Shown here in pieces: positions 1 through 7,591 of a stretch of 42,871 bases of DNA. Below the pieces are notes generated by a model that was given only the letters and a program-made list of their open reading frames with translations, made no database searches and was not told where the DNA came from. This DNA comes from an uncultured Anaerolineae bacterium. Its GTDB lineage: Bacteria; Chloroflexota; Anaerolineae; J036; Brachytrichaceae. The stretch spans positions 1-42,871 of the forward strand of contig CALIMH010000017.1 of the NCBI GenBank assembly GCA_938028725.1, written 5' to 3'. Position 1 is the stretch's first letter; every line of letters starts with the position of its first letter. The translations under genes were made by a program, and so were the position numbers.

Positions 1-141
1 GAGATGGTGATGCCGGGGGACACGGTGACGATGCGGGTGAAGCTGATTGCGCCGGTGGCGCTGGAGCAGGGGTCGCGGTTTGCGATACGGGAAGGCGGCC
101 TGACTGTCGGCGCAGGCACGATCCTCCGCGTCTTCGAGTGA
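1..141 (+). CDS. tuf: Elongation factor Tu, C-terminal end (partial)
   Basis: This is the last 46 codons of an open frame that enters from outside the window and stops with TGA. The residues match the third beta-barrel of EF-Tu: a MPGDTVTM stretch, then a [14 protein letters not shown] stretch, then RFAIREGG and TVGAG. EF-Tu delivers aminoacyl-tRNA to the ribosome. Its position before tRNA-Trp, secE and nusG is the classic bacterial order, which supports the call. Only domain III is visible, so nothing can be said about the GTPase domain. Confidence 0.95.
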   Translation, partial: EMVMPGDTVTMRVKLIAPVALEQGSRFAIREGGLTVGAGTILRVFE

Positions 142-200
142 TCAGCAAGCGCTGCTTGGTGCCCTCCTCAATCGAGGGGACAGCAGGCAGCTATCATCGC

Positions 201-273
201 AGGGCACTAGCTCAAGTGGTAGAGCACCCGACTCCAAATCGGGCGGTTGTGGGTTCGAGTCCTGCGTGCCCTG
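201..273 (+). tRNA. trnW: tRNA-Trp (anticodon CCA)
   Basis: A full cloverleaf can be folded by eye. The acceptor arms AGGGCAC (201-207) and GTGCCCT (266-272) pair exactly, with G273 as discriminator. The D arm is GCTC/GAGC. The anticodon stem CCCGA/TCGGG encloses the loop CTCCAAA, giving anticodon CCA. The T loop is TTCGAGT. The CCA 3' end is not encoded. A tRNA-Trp between tuf and secE is common in bacteria. Confidence 0.96.
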
Positions 274-331
274 CCTTTCACTACAGCGGCAACCAATGAT
301 GGTGCTGCGCTGACTGAAAACAGACCCAATC

Positions 332-652
332 ATGGCAAACCAAGAGGTTGCAGAGAAGCGGCCATCAGCCATAGCAACGGCGCTTGACCCCGCACGCGAA
401 TACGTGCGCGATACGCTGGGTGAACTGCGCAAGGTGCATTGGCCCACACCAGTTAATGCGCGCAATCTCACTACCGTGGTGATGGTGGTGGTGATCGTGA
501 TGGCCGCATTCCTGGGCATCTTTGATTTCCTCTTCGAGCAGTTGATCCTGGGCGTGCTGCGGCTGGACTTAGTGCCGCTTGCCATCAGCGTAGCTATCAT
601 CCTCTCTATCCTGGTGCTGATCTTCTTCTCCGCGCGCATGAGGCGCTACTGA
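332..652 (+). CDS. secE: Preprotein translocase subunit SecE
   Basis: SecE clamps the SecY channel in the inner membrane. The 106-residue protein has the short single-anchor SecE layout: a polar N-terminus, the amphipathic signature around EYVRDTLGELRKVHWPT (residues 23-39), then a hydrophobic segment from about residue 47. A second hydrophobic stretch near the C-terminus (LVPLAISVAIILSILVLIFF) is long for a minimal SecE and may form another membrane helix. It lies just before nusG, with a gap of only 5 nt, as in most bacteria. The rpmG (L33) gene that often sits upstream is absent here. Confidence 0.94.
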   Translation: MANQEVAEKRPSAIATALDPAREYVRDTLGELRKVHWPTPVNARNLTTVVMVVVIVMAAFLGIFDFLFEQLILGVLRLDLVPLAISVAIILSILVLIFFSARMRRY

Positions 653-657
653 GGCCT

Positions 658-1578
658 ATGGACGAGCAGAACTTGATGGGCGCACCGCTCGGCTCACAAG
701 GTGATGATGAGCTGTCGACCCAGGGCGAGGTCTCTCACTCCCCTGCTGATGCGCTGAGCGCTGCATCAGAACCCATCGCGGAGGAGCAGACGCCACTGGT
801 GGTGCTTGCAACCGGTGCGTCCGCGCTGGAAGGGGCGACCACCCCAGGGGAGGCAGAGGATGCGGAAGATGAGTTGGCGAGCGTGCTTGATGAGACGCGC
901 ACTGCGGGCCGGCGTCGGCGCACGAAGGGCGTCTCTAAACGGCGCGCGAGCGAACCTTCGCAACGTCTACCTGTCTCGCGCCGTGAGCCGGCGGAGGAAA
1001 CGAGCGAGCCGGGCGACAGCTCCGGCTATGTGGCGCCCCATCACGTCGCCGAGGATGAAGCGCAGTGGTATGTCGTCCACTGCTACTCGGGCTACGAAAA
1101 CAAGGTGAAGTCAACCTTGGAGCAGCGCATCGAAGCGCTGAACATGGCCGACCGTATCTTCGAGGTGATCGTGCCGACTGAAGAGGAGATCGAAGTGCGG
1201 GAGGGAAAACGCCGCGCAGTTCAGCGCCAAGTCTTGCCAGGGTATGTGATAGTCCGCATGAAGATGAGCGAGGAGACCTGGCAAGTGGTGCGCAACACGC
1301 CGGGCGTCACGCGCTTTGTGGGCATGGGCAATCGTCCCCAACCGCTTGATCCCCAAGAGGTGGAGCAGATCTTGCAGCGCATGCAAGCGGGAGCGCCGCG
1401 CATCAAGGTCAACTTCCGCCCTGGCCAAAAGGTGCGCATCACGGAGGGTCCATTCGCTGACTTTATGGGTATTGTGGACCGTCTAGACACCGAGCGCGCC
1501 AAAGTCACGGTGCTGGTGTCGTTCTTCGGGCGCGAGACGCCGGTGGAGTTAGATTTCTTTCAAGTGGAGCGGGTTTGA
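658..1578 (+). CDS. nusG: Transcription termination/antitermination protein NusG, with long acidic N-terminus
   Basis: NusG binds RNA polymerase, suppresses pausing and links transcription to Rho or the ribosome. The conserved part begins near residue 135 (QWYVVHCYSGYE, start of the NGN domain). It ends with a KOW domain (FRPGQKVRITEGPF, about residues 252-265, to the FFQVERV end). Typical NusG has about 180 residues; this one has 306 because of a roughly 130-residue low-complexity extension rich in Glu, Asp, Ser, Ala and Pro, with a basic RRRRTKG patch near residue 86. The ATG at 658 follows a GAGG Shine-Dalgarno and lies 5 nt after secE, so the extension appears genuine. A shorter internal start cannot be excluded, but no ATG lies close before the NGN domain. 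Confidence 0.95.
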   Translation: MDEQNLMGAPLGSQGDDELSTQGEVSHSPADALSAASEPIAEEQTPLVVLATGASALEGATTPGEAEDAEDELASVLDETRTAGRRRRTKGVSKRRASEPSQRLPVSRREPAEETSEPGDSSGYVAPHHVAEDEAQWYVVHCYSGYENKVKSTLEQRIEALNMADRIFEVIVPTEEEIEVREGKRRAVQRQVLPGYVIVRMKMSEETWQVVRNTPGVTRFVGMGNRPQPLDPQEVEQILQRMQAGAPRIKVNFRPGQKVRITEGPFADFMGIVDRLDTERAKVTVLVSFFGRETPVELDFFQVERV

Positions 1579-1651
1579 CCCTTGCGCCGGGGCAATTGCC
1601 CAGGCGTTTGGTGGGAGAGCAGCAGCTCGCTAGTACCACGGAGGATACACC

Positions 1652-2077
1652 ATGGCCAAAAAGATCAAGAGCGTAGTGAAGATTCAGATTGAGGCCGGCA
1701 AAGCCACGCCGGCTCCGCCCATCGGCCCCTCGCTGGCGCCGCATGGGGTGAACCTACCGCTGTTTTGCAAGGAGTACAACGCGCGCACAGCATCCATGGC
1801 CGGTTACATCGTCCCGGCCACCATCACCGTTTACACGGATAACTCGTTCACCTTCACCCTCGGCACGCCGCCCACATCGCAACTCATCATGAAGGCGGCC
1901 AAGATCGAGAAGGGCTCTGGCGAGCCAAACCGCAACAAGGTGGGCAAGATCACGCGAGCCCAGGTGAAGGAGATCGCTGAGATGAAGATGAAAGACCTGA
2001 ACGCCCTGGACCTTGAGAGCGCCATGCAGCAGGTGATAGGCACTGCGCGCAGCATGGGCGTTGAAGTCGTGGACTAG
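1652..2077 (+). CDS. rplK: 50S ribosomal protein L11
   Basis: L11 forms the GTPase-associated centre of the large subunit with 23S rRNA helices 43/44. The 141-residue length is standard. The N-terminal domain shows [16 protein letters not shown] and LAPHGVN, and the C-terminal RNA-binding domain shows [10 protein letters not shown] and [17 protein letters not shown]. The ATG is preceded by GGAGG with normal spacing. It follows nusG and precedes rplA in the usual order. Confidence 0.97.
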   Translation: MAKKIKSVVKIQIEAGKATPAPPIGPSLAPHGVNLPLFCKEYNARTASMAGYIVPATITVYTDNSFTFTLGTPPTSQLIMKAAKIEKGSGEPNRNKVGKITRAQVKEIAEMKMKDLNALDLESAMQQVIGTARSMGVEVVD

Positions 2078-2132
2078 GACGTTAGCTCGTGGGAGAGCGC
2101 ATCAGCTCGTTACACACCACAGGAGTGACACA

Positions 2133-2843
2133 ATGGCAAAGAGAGGCAAAAAGTATTTAGCTGCCGCTGCCAAGGTCGATCGCAACCGCTTGTATGCCCC
2201 TGAGGAGGCAGTGGCGCTGGTCAAAGAGACCAGCTTTACCAAGTTTGATGCCACAGTGGAGTGTCATCTGCGGCTTGGCGTTGATCCGCGCCAGGCTGAT
2301 CAACAGGTGCGCGGCGTGGTGGTGTTGCCGCATGGGCTCGGCAAGAAGGTGCGCGTGTTGGTCTTCGCCCAGGGTGATGGCGCGCGCATCGCTCAGGAAG
2401 CCGGCGCCGACATTGTGGCCGACAGCGACGAGTGGCTGAAGAAGATTCAAGATGGCTTCACCGACTTCGATGTGGCCATCGCCACGCCAGACATGATGGG
2501 CAAGGTGGGACGGCTGGGCAAGGTGCTCGGCCCGCGCGGCTTGATGCCCAACCCAAAAGCTGGCACTGTGGTGCCGCCGGAGGACATCCCGCGCGTGATC
2601 AAAGAGGCGCGCGCCGGCCGCGTGGAGTTCCGCCTCGACAAAAGTGGCAATTTGCACGTGCCTGTCGGTAAGGTGAGCTTCTCGGCCAACGCGCTGAGCG
2701 AGAATCTGCGCGCCTTCCTCGATGCCGTGATGAAGGCTAAGCCCGCCGCGGCCAAAGGGACTTACCTCAGGCGCATCACCGTCACCTCCACCATGGGGCC
2801 AGGGGTGCGCGTGGACCCGGCTGCTGCAACGGCTAAGGCTTGA
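2133..2843 (+). CDS. rplA: 50S ribosomal protein L1
   Basis: L1 builds the mobile L1 stalk and is usually the autogenous repressor of the rplKA mRNA. I chose the ATG at 2133 (MAKRGKKY) because an AGGAG lies 7 nt before it and the product (236 residues) has standard L1 length. A longer in-frame reading would overlap rplK and adds unrelated residues. The signature [20 protein letters not shown] lies around residues 123-142. A strong terminator follows, so rplJ and rplL are not co-transcribed downstream as they are in many bacteria. Confidence 0.97.
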   Translation: MAKRGKKYLAAAAKVDRNRLYAPEEAVALVKETSFTKFDATVECHLRLGVDPRQADQQVRGVVVLPHGLGKKVRVLVFAQGDGARIAQEAGADIVADSDEWLKKIQDGFTDFDVAIATPDMMGKVGRLGKVLGPRGLMPNPKAGTVVPPEDIPRVIKEARAGRVEFRLDKSGNLHVPVGKVSFSANALSENLRAFLDAVMKAKPAAAKGTYLRRITVTSTMGPGVRVDPAAATAKA

Positions 2844-2871
2844 AGGCTTCGACACTGACTCTCACGCTGCT

Positions 2872-2906
2872 GCCGGAGCGCTGGCAAATGAGCGCTCCGG
2901 CGTTTT
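2872..2906 (+). terminator. Intrinsic terminator after rplA
   Basis: An 11-bp perfect inverted repeat, GCCGGAGCGCT (2872-2882) and AGCGCTCCGGC (2891-2901), has an 8-nt loop and is followed by GTTTT. It lies 28 nt after the rplA stop and closes the tuf-to-rplA run before the oppositely oriented ATPase gene. Confidence 0.85.
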
Positions 2907-2932
2907 GGGATGCCTCTGCCGCGTGCTTTCCT

Positions 2933-5134
2933 TTAACCATCGTAGCGCAGAAGCCGCAGGCCGTTCACCGTCACAAGCAACGAGGCGCCCATATCAGCCA
3001 GGACCGCCAGCCACATGGTGCCCAGGCCCAGGAGCACCAGCGCGACGAACCCCAGCTTGATGCCCAGCGCGAGCGCGATGTTGGCGCGGATGATGCGCAT
3101 GGTGCGCCGGCTCAGCCGCAGCGTGTAGGGCAATCGGCTAAGCTCGTTGCCGAGCAGCACAACGTCGGCTGTTTGCATGGCCTGAGTGGTGCCGTCGCTG
3201 ATGGCAATGCCCACGGTGGCTGCTGCCAGCGCCGGCGCGTCGTTGATGCCATCCCCTACCATCGCAACGCTGCCGTGTTGAGCAACTAAAGCTTCGACCA
3301 CGCGCAGCTTTTGTTCGGGCAGCAGCTCAGCGTGCACCTCTGCGATGCCAACTTGGTGGGCGATATGACGGGCGGCAGCTGAGGTGTCGCCCGTCAGCAT
3401 CACAACTCGCTGCACGCCCTCCGCGCGCAACTGTTGGACCACAGCGCGCGCCGATTCACGCGGCTTGTCGGCCACGGCCAAGTAACCCTGATACGTGCCG
3501 TCCAAGCTCACCAGCACTGGCGTGTGGCCTTCGCGTGCAGCCGCCTCAATCTCCTCGCACCAGCGCGCGTCATGGGGCAGCGCAGTGTCAAAGAAGGTGT
3601 GGCTGCCAATGCAAACCTGGCGGCCGTTCACGATGCCGACTACGCCCCGGCCCGTCAGAGCCTGCACCGCCTCGGCGGGGGGATAGCGCTCATCAACTCT
3701 GCGCTGTGTGGCCTCGGCGAGCACCGCTTGAGCGATTGGGTGCTCGCTGCGCCGCTCGACAGCGCAGGCGAGCGCCACCAACTCATCACAATTGGGACAC
3801 GGATCGGTGGTCTCGCAACGGGTGGAACGCGCCAAAACAACGGTAGGCTCGCCGAGCGTGAGCGTGCCGGTTTTATCGAATGCGATCACCCTCAAGCGAC
3901 TGAGCGCCTCCAGGTAAGCGCCGCCTTTGATGAGCACACCGTGCCTCGCCGCGGCTCCCAGCGCGCTCACAAGCGCCACCGGCGTGCTGATCACCAACGC
4001 GCACGGGCAAGCTGCTACCAACAACTCCAGCGCGCGGTAGAACCATCCTTGCTCCACGCTGTTCGGCCAAAAGGGCGCGCCGAACAGCAGCGGCGGCAGT
4101 GAGGCAACGGCGATGGCCAAGCTGACCACGGCCGGCGTGTAGTAACGCGCAAACTGGTCGATGAAGCGCTGAGTAGGCGCCTTGCGCTCGGTGGCCTCGG
4201 CCACCAACTGGACGACGCGATGGAGTACGCTCTCCTCGAGAGGACGTGTGACCTCGACCTCCAACGCGCCGGCGCCGTTCAAGCTGCCCGCGAACACCAT
4301 ATCCCCCGCACGCTTCTCAACTGGCATGCTCTCGCCGCTGATGGGCGCCTGATTCACGTGTGACCAGCCGCTGCGCACTACGCCATCCACTGGGATGCGC
4401 TCGCCTGGCTTCACAATGACTCGCTCCCCAACTCGGAGCGCCTCGACAGGCACACGCTGCTCGCCATGCGGAGACAGGCGGGTGGCTTCGTTGGGCGTGA
4501 GCGCCATCAGGCTATGAATGGCGTTGCGCGCCCGCTCGGCGGTGTAGCCCTCCAGTGCCTCGGCGATCGCGAAAAGCACGATCACCACGCCGGCTTCGCT
4601 GTAGGCCCCTATCACCACAGCGCCAACGGCGGCGAGCGTCATCAGCAGGTTGATTGTGATTTGGCCGCTGTGCAGCAGCGCGCGTATCGCTTGTGTGGCG
4701 ATCGGCATGCCCGCGACCACCAGGGCTGCAACGTTGAGCGCATGGGCCAGCGTGGTGGGGGTTGCTGCTCCGGCTAGCGGCAGCAGATGCTCAATCAACC
4801 CGGCCGACGCCACCAACCCTGCCCCGAGCAGCGCGCGCCGGGTCTCCCGTTGCTGGGCAAGAAAGCGCACAAAGTCGCTCACCGACGCACTGGTGGGCAG
4901 CGTCCTCAAAGGCGTGTGGGCCGAACGCAGCTCGTAGCCGAGCGCGCGCGCACGGGCTTGGATCGCCTCAGATGGCGCATCGCCGATCACGCGCAGCTGT
5001 GCTGTCGCAAAGTTCACAGTGCATGACTGCACCCCGTCCAGCTCCTGGATGCTGCGCTCCAGGTGCTGGGCGCAATCGGCGCAGTCCATGCCGATCACGA
5101 TAAAGCGCTGCTCGTCGGCGTTTGTGTGGGTCAT
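2933..5134 (-). CDS. zntA: Heavy-metal P1B-type ATPase, probably Zn2+/Cd2+/Pb2+ exporter
   Basis: This is a cation pump that exports soft or transition metals at the cost of ATP. The 733-residue protein has an N-terminal metal-binding (HMA) domain with GMDCADC (Cys18, Cys21). Membrane helices follow, then the phosphatase-domain TGE-like loop (ISGES), a CPC motif (about 376-378), the phosphorylation site DKTGT (Asp420), an HP-type motif (SEHP), and MVGDGINDAPAL. The last helix reads DMGASLLVTVNGLRLL. Its Asp, and the STPVALVSALGAAARHGVLIKGG context after CPC, match the Zn/Cd/Pb subgroup (P1B-2) better than the copper pumps. No metalloregulator lies beside it. The metal preference is inferred from motifs only. 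Confidence 0.93.
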   Translation of the reverse strand: MTHTNADEQRFIVIGMDCADCAQHLERSIQELDGVQSCTVNFATAQLRVIGDAPSEAIQARARALGYELRSAHTPLRTLPTSASVSDFVRFLAQQRETRRALLGAGLVASAGLIEHLLPLAGAATPTTLAHALNVAALVVAGMPIATQAIRALLHSGQITINLLMTLAAVGAVVIGAYSEAGVVIVLFAIAEALEGYTAERARNAIHSLMALTPNEATRLSPHGEQRVPVEALRVGERVIVKPGERIPVDGVVRSGWSHVNQAPISGESMPVEKRAGDMVFAGSLNGAGALEVEVTRPLEESVLHRVVQLVAEATERKAPTQRFIDQFARYYTPAVVSLAIAVASLPPLLFGAPFWPNSVEQGWFYRALELLVAACPCALVISTPVALVSALGAAARHGVLIKGGAYLEALSRLRVIAFDKTGTLTLGEPTVVLARSTRCETTDPCPNCDELVALACAVERRSEHPIAQAVLAEATQRRVDERYPPAEAVQALTGRGVVGIVNGRQVCIGSHTFFDTALPHDARWCEEIEAAAREGHTPVLVSLDGTYQGYLAVADKPRESARAVVQQLRAEGVQRVVMLTGDTSAAARHIAHQVGIAEVHAELLPEQKLRVVEALVAQHGSVAMVGDGINDAPALAAATVGIAISDGTTQAMQTADVVLLGNELSRLPYTLRLSRRTMRIIRANIALALGIKLGFVALVLLGLGTMWLAVLADMGASLLVTVNGLRLLRYDG

Positions 5135-5340
5135 GACTGAACCAGGATAGTACAGCCGCTCGCGCTGCTTAGCTCGCTATGATAGTTGCTTGGACATCCG
5201 GCGTAGATGGCTCTTCTGTGCCCGCTATTTCCGTACGCGTGGTGACACGCGACCTGCTGTGGTGGTTGGTCGAATCGAATGGGGGCTTGCGCAGCCACCA
5301 CAACGCCGGCGCGCGGCGTGCGCTGCTGCGCTCTGCCTTT

Positions 5341-6054
5341 TCAGATGAACTGGTGGCTTTCAGGCTGCAGCGTCAACTCGTTGAGCACGCCGTTGGGTGC
5401 TGCTTCCAGCGCATACACAATCGCGCGTGCGGCGTCCTCCACGGTGAGCATCTTTTCGCGCTGCACGCGCATCTCGATGTGATCCCAGAAGGGGGAGTTG
5501 ACCCCGCCCAAGTACAGCAGCGTAATGCCCACGTTGTTGCGCTGCCACTCGGTCGCCATCGCCTTTAGCGCGCCGACTGCACCCCACTTGCTGGCGCTGT
5601 AAGCTACGCTGCCGCGCATCACATAGCGCCCCATCGTGCCCACCGGCGTGATGATCTTCCCGCCTCCGCGCTTGACCATCTCCAGTCCTACCGCTTGTGA
5701 GACGAGGATCGTGCCCTTGGTGTTCACCGCCAGCATGTGGTCAATGTCGGCCTCGCTCAGGTGCTCGATCGGGCGCAGGACGCCGACGCCGGCGCAGTTG
5801 ATTAGCGCGTCGATGCGGTCGAACGTGGCGAGCACTTCGCTCACCATGTCTGAGACCTGGTCGCGCTGGGTGATATCGGTCGGTACGACCACTGCCTGCG
5901 CACCTAGGCGGCGCACTTCGCCGGCGGCCTCGTCCAGGCGGGCGCGAGTGCGCGAGACAAGTGCAAGCTGTGCGCCACGCGCAGCCAGCATGAGCGCCGT
6001 TGCACGCCCCATGCCGCTGCTGGCTCCGGTGATCAGGATGACCTTGTCCTTCAT
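5341..6054 (-). CDS. Short-chain dehydrogenase/reductase (SDR family)
   Basis: This is a classical SDR of 237 residues that would use NAD(P)H to oxidise or reduce an alcohol/carbonyl substrate. It begins with the Rossmann motif ILITGASSGMG (residues 6-16). NCAGVG lies near residue 87, and the active-site YSASK follows near residue 152. The substrate cannot be inferred. It is the last gene of a tight minus-strand run (NAD(P)-binding protein, SRPBCC, SDR) placed behind the B12 photoreceptor gene, with only 5 nt to the SRPBCC gene. The 206 bp between this gene and the ATPase start show nothing recognisable. Confidence 0.9.
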   Translation of the reverse strand: MKDKVILITGASSGMGRATALMLAARGAQLALVSRTRARLDEAAGEVRRLGAQAVVVPTDITQRDQVSDMVSEVLATFDRIDALINCAGVGVLRPIEHLSEADIDHMLAVNTKGTILVSQAVGLEMVKRGGGKIITPVGTMGRYVMRGSVAYSASKWGAVGALKAMATEWQRNNVGITLLYLGGVNSPFWDHIEMRVQREKMLTVEDAARAIVYALEAAPNGVLNELTLQPESHQFI

Positions 6055-6059
6055 AGCTG

Positions 6060-6530
6060 TTACTCCGAGAAGCGAGGTATCTCAAGTAGTCGGCGTGTGG
6101 AGCGCATGCGGCTGACGAAGAGCAAGCGCATAACTAGGTTGCCGAGCATCTTGCCGATCAGCTTGCCCCACAGACCGAAAGGTAGCTCGTAGATGATCGT
6201 GTCGCTCACGCGGGTGCGGCTGGCGTCCAGTGCTTGAAAGACATGCGTGTGTTGCCACATAGCGAAAGGCCCTTCGCCGGCAATTTGCTCGTCGGTAAAG
6301 CGGGTGGGGGGCTGGTGTTCGCGCAGTTGCAGATTCCATCGTTGCCGCAACGGCCCTATCTGCATCAGAAGCTCAATGCGGCTACCGGGTCGCAGAGGCC
6401 GCTCCACGTGCACCACGTGCACACGCACCGGCCCACGCATGATGCTGGGCAGCATGTGCGGGTCCTCGTGGAAGCGCCACACTGCTTCGAGCGGCGCCCG
6501 CACCTCAAACGCGTGAGAGAACTTTGGCAC
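6060..6530 (-). CDS. SRPBCC (START/Bet v1-like) ligand-binding protein
   Basis: This 156-residue protein begins with the SRPBCC pattern in which a beta strand is followed by APLEAVWRFHEDPHMLP. It continues through alternating strands such as PGSRIELLMQIGPLRQRW and ends in a long C-terminal helix carrying GKMLGNLVMRLLF. Such proteins form a deep hydrophobic cavity that binds lipids, polyketides or similar apolar molecules; some are enzymes or cyclases. The gene lies between an epimerase-like protein and an SDR in one presumed operon. A shared role in modifying an isoprenoid or pigment-related lipid is plausible but unproven. Confidence 0.85.
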   Translation of the reverse strand: MPKFSHAFEVRAPLEAVWRFHEDPHMLPSIMRGPVRVHVVHVERPLRPGSRIELLMQIGPLRQRWNLQLREHQPPTRFTDEQIAGEGPFAMWQHTHVFQALDASRTRVSDTIIYELPFGLWGKLIGKMLGNLVMRLLFVSRMRSTRRLLEIPRFSE

Positions 6531-6557
6531 AGCGAGCTGTTGGCGCCAATGGGCCGA

Positions 6558-7502
6558 TCAGCGATATTCCAAGCGGCCTAGCGTGCGCAGGATGAGCTTG
6601 CGGGCTGTCATCTCGCGCACGAAGCCAATGCCCTCGGCCAACCGAATTGGCCGCAAGCCGAAGACGGTTTCGGTTGCGTTGTCTGTAGCGACGTTGTCCA
6701 CCCCAAGTTGGGCAAGAAGGCTGGATGTCACCGGCGGCTTGGGCAGCGTAGCTTCCATCAGCTTCACGGCGACGCGCAGCAGCGGCACCGGCATGTGAAC
6801 CTTGATGCGGCGCAGGCCCATTTCTTTCAGAATGCAGTCGATAATCCCTTCCAGCGTGATCACCTCACTGCCGCAGATTTGCAGCCGCCGGTTGACGAGA
6901 TCAGCTCGCTGCAATGACTGCACCACACAACTGGCCACGTCTTGGGCAGCAATGGGTTGAAAGCGGGACTTTCCATCGCCAGGCACAATCATGAAAGGTG
7001 GGATACGAGCCAAGCCGGCCAGTGTGTTGATGAATTCGTCACCTGCGCCGAAGATGACTGATGCCTCCAGCACAGTGTAGGGCACACCGCTGGCCATCAG
7101 ATAATCCACACCGCGCCCCTGGGTGCTAGCGAGCGGGAAAGGGCGACGCGCATCTGCGCCCAAGCCGACGACAGTGACGATTTGCCTCACGCCGGCGCGC
7201 TTGGCCGCGTCGGTCACGTTGATCGTCCCCTGCGCGTTGATGCGCTCCATGGTGGATGTGCCTCGGTCGCGGTTAACAGCAGCCAAATGAACAACCTGCT
7301 CTACCCCTCGCAGCGCTGCATCCAACGACGCTGGGTCGGTCACGTCTCCAATAGCAGCACGCACGCCGCGCTGGCGCAACTTCTCCACACTGCTTGGGCT
7401 GCGCACAAGGCCAACGATTGAGTCGGATGGGATGCCTGCGTTGCGCAAAGCGTGGATGACAAAACCGGCAACGTAGCCGCCTGCACCTGTGATGAGGATC
7501 AT
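6558..7502 (-). CDS. NAD(P)-binding epimerase/dehydratase-like protein (atypical extended SDR)
   Basis: The N-terminus carries the Rossmann motif ILITGAGGYVAG. It is followed by GDVTDPASLDAALRGVEQVVHLAA, typical of the NmrA/NDUFA9-like atypical SDR group. The usual catalytic YxxxK is not obvious: the segment after VVGLGADARRPFP reads STQGRGVDYL instead. This suggests a binding or reductase role rather than a sugar epimerase. I prefer ATG 7502 (314 residues); a TTG at 7514 is also in frame. A TATACT hexamer at 7519-7524 would put the transcript start close to either codon. The product is likely cytoplasmic and the substrate is unknown. Confidence 0.82.
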   Translation of the reverse strand: MILITGAGGYVAGFVIHALRNAGIPSDSIVGLVRSPSSVEKLRQRGVRAAIGDVTDPASLDAALRGVEQVVHLAAVNRDRGTSTMERINAQGTINVTDAAKRAGVRQIVTVVGLGADARRPFPLASTQGRGVDYLMASGVPYTVLEASVIFGAGDEFINTLAGLARIPPFMIVPGDGKSRFQPIAAQDVASCVVQSLQRADLVNRRLQICGSEVITLEGIIDCILKEMGLRRIKVHMPVPLLRVAVKLMEATLPKPPVTSSLLAQLGVDNVATDNATETVFGLRPIRLAEGIGFVREMTARKLILRTLGRLEYR

Positions 7503-7518
7503 CGCTTTACCCAAGTCT

Positions 7519-7541
7519 AGTATAGAGTTGGCAGCTTGCCA
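7519..7541 (-). promoter_or_regulatory. Possible promoter -10 and operator palindrome before the epimerase-like gene
   Basis: On the minus strand TATACT (7519-7524) lies 16 nt before ATG 7502. It is flanked upstream by the palindrome TGGCAAGCTGCCA (7529-7541, 5-bp arms). No good -35 hexamer is visible. The site lies between carH and the gene run and could give the run its own regulated promoter. This rests on pattern only. Confidence 0.35.
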
Positions 7542-7591
7542 GTTGCCTTAATCGCAGCCTAGCCAAACTTGGCCAGCCCAGCGGAGAACGC

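Noticed and set aside
735..1508. Several long frames on the minus strand and in other frames across nusG.
   Set aside because: They are shadows of the GC-rich nusG gene; no ribosome sites or family features.
3434..5103. Long plus-strand frames across the metal ATPase.
   Set aside because: Antisense shadows of the ATPase gene; the products are Arg/Ala/His-rich without motifs.
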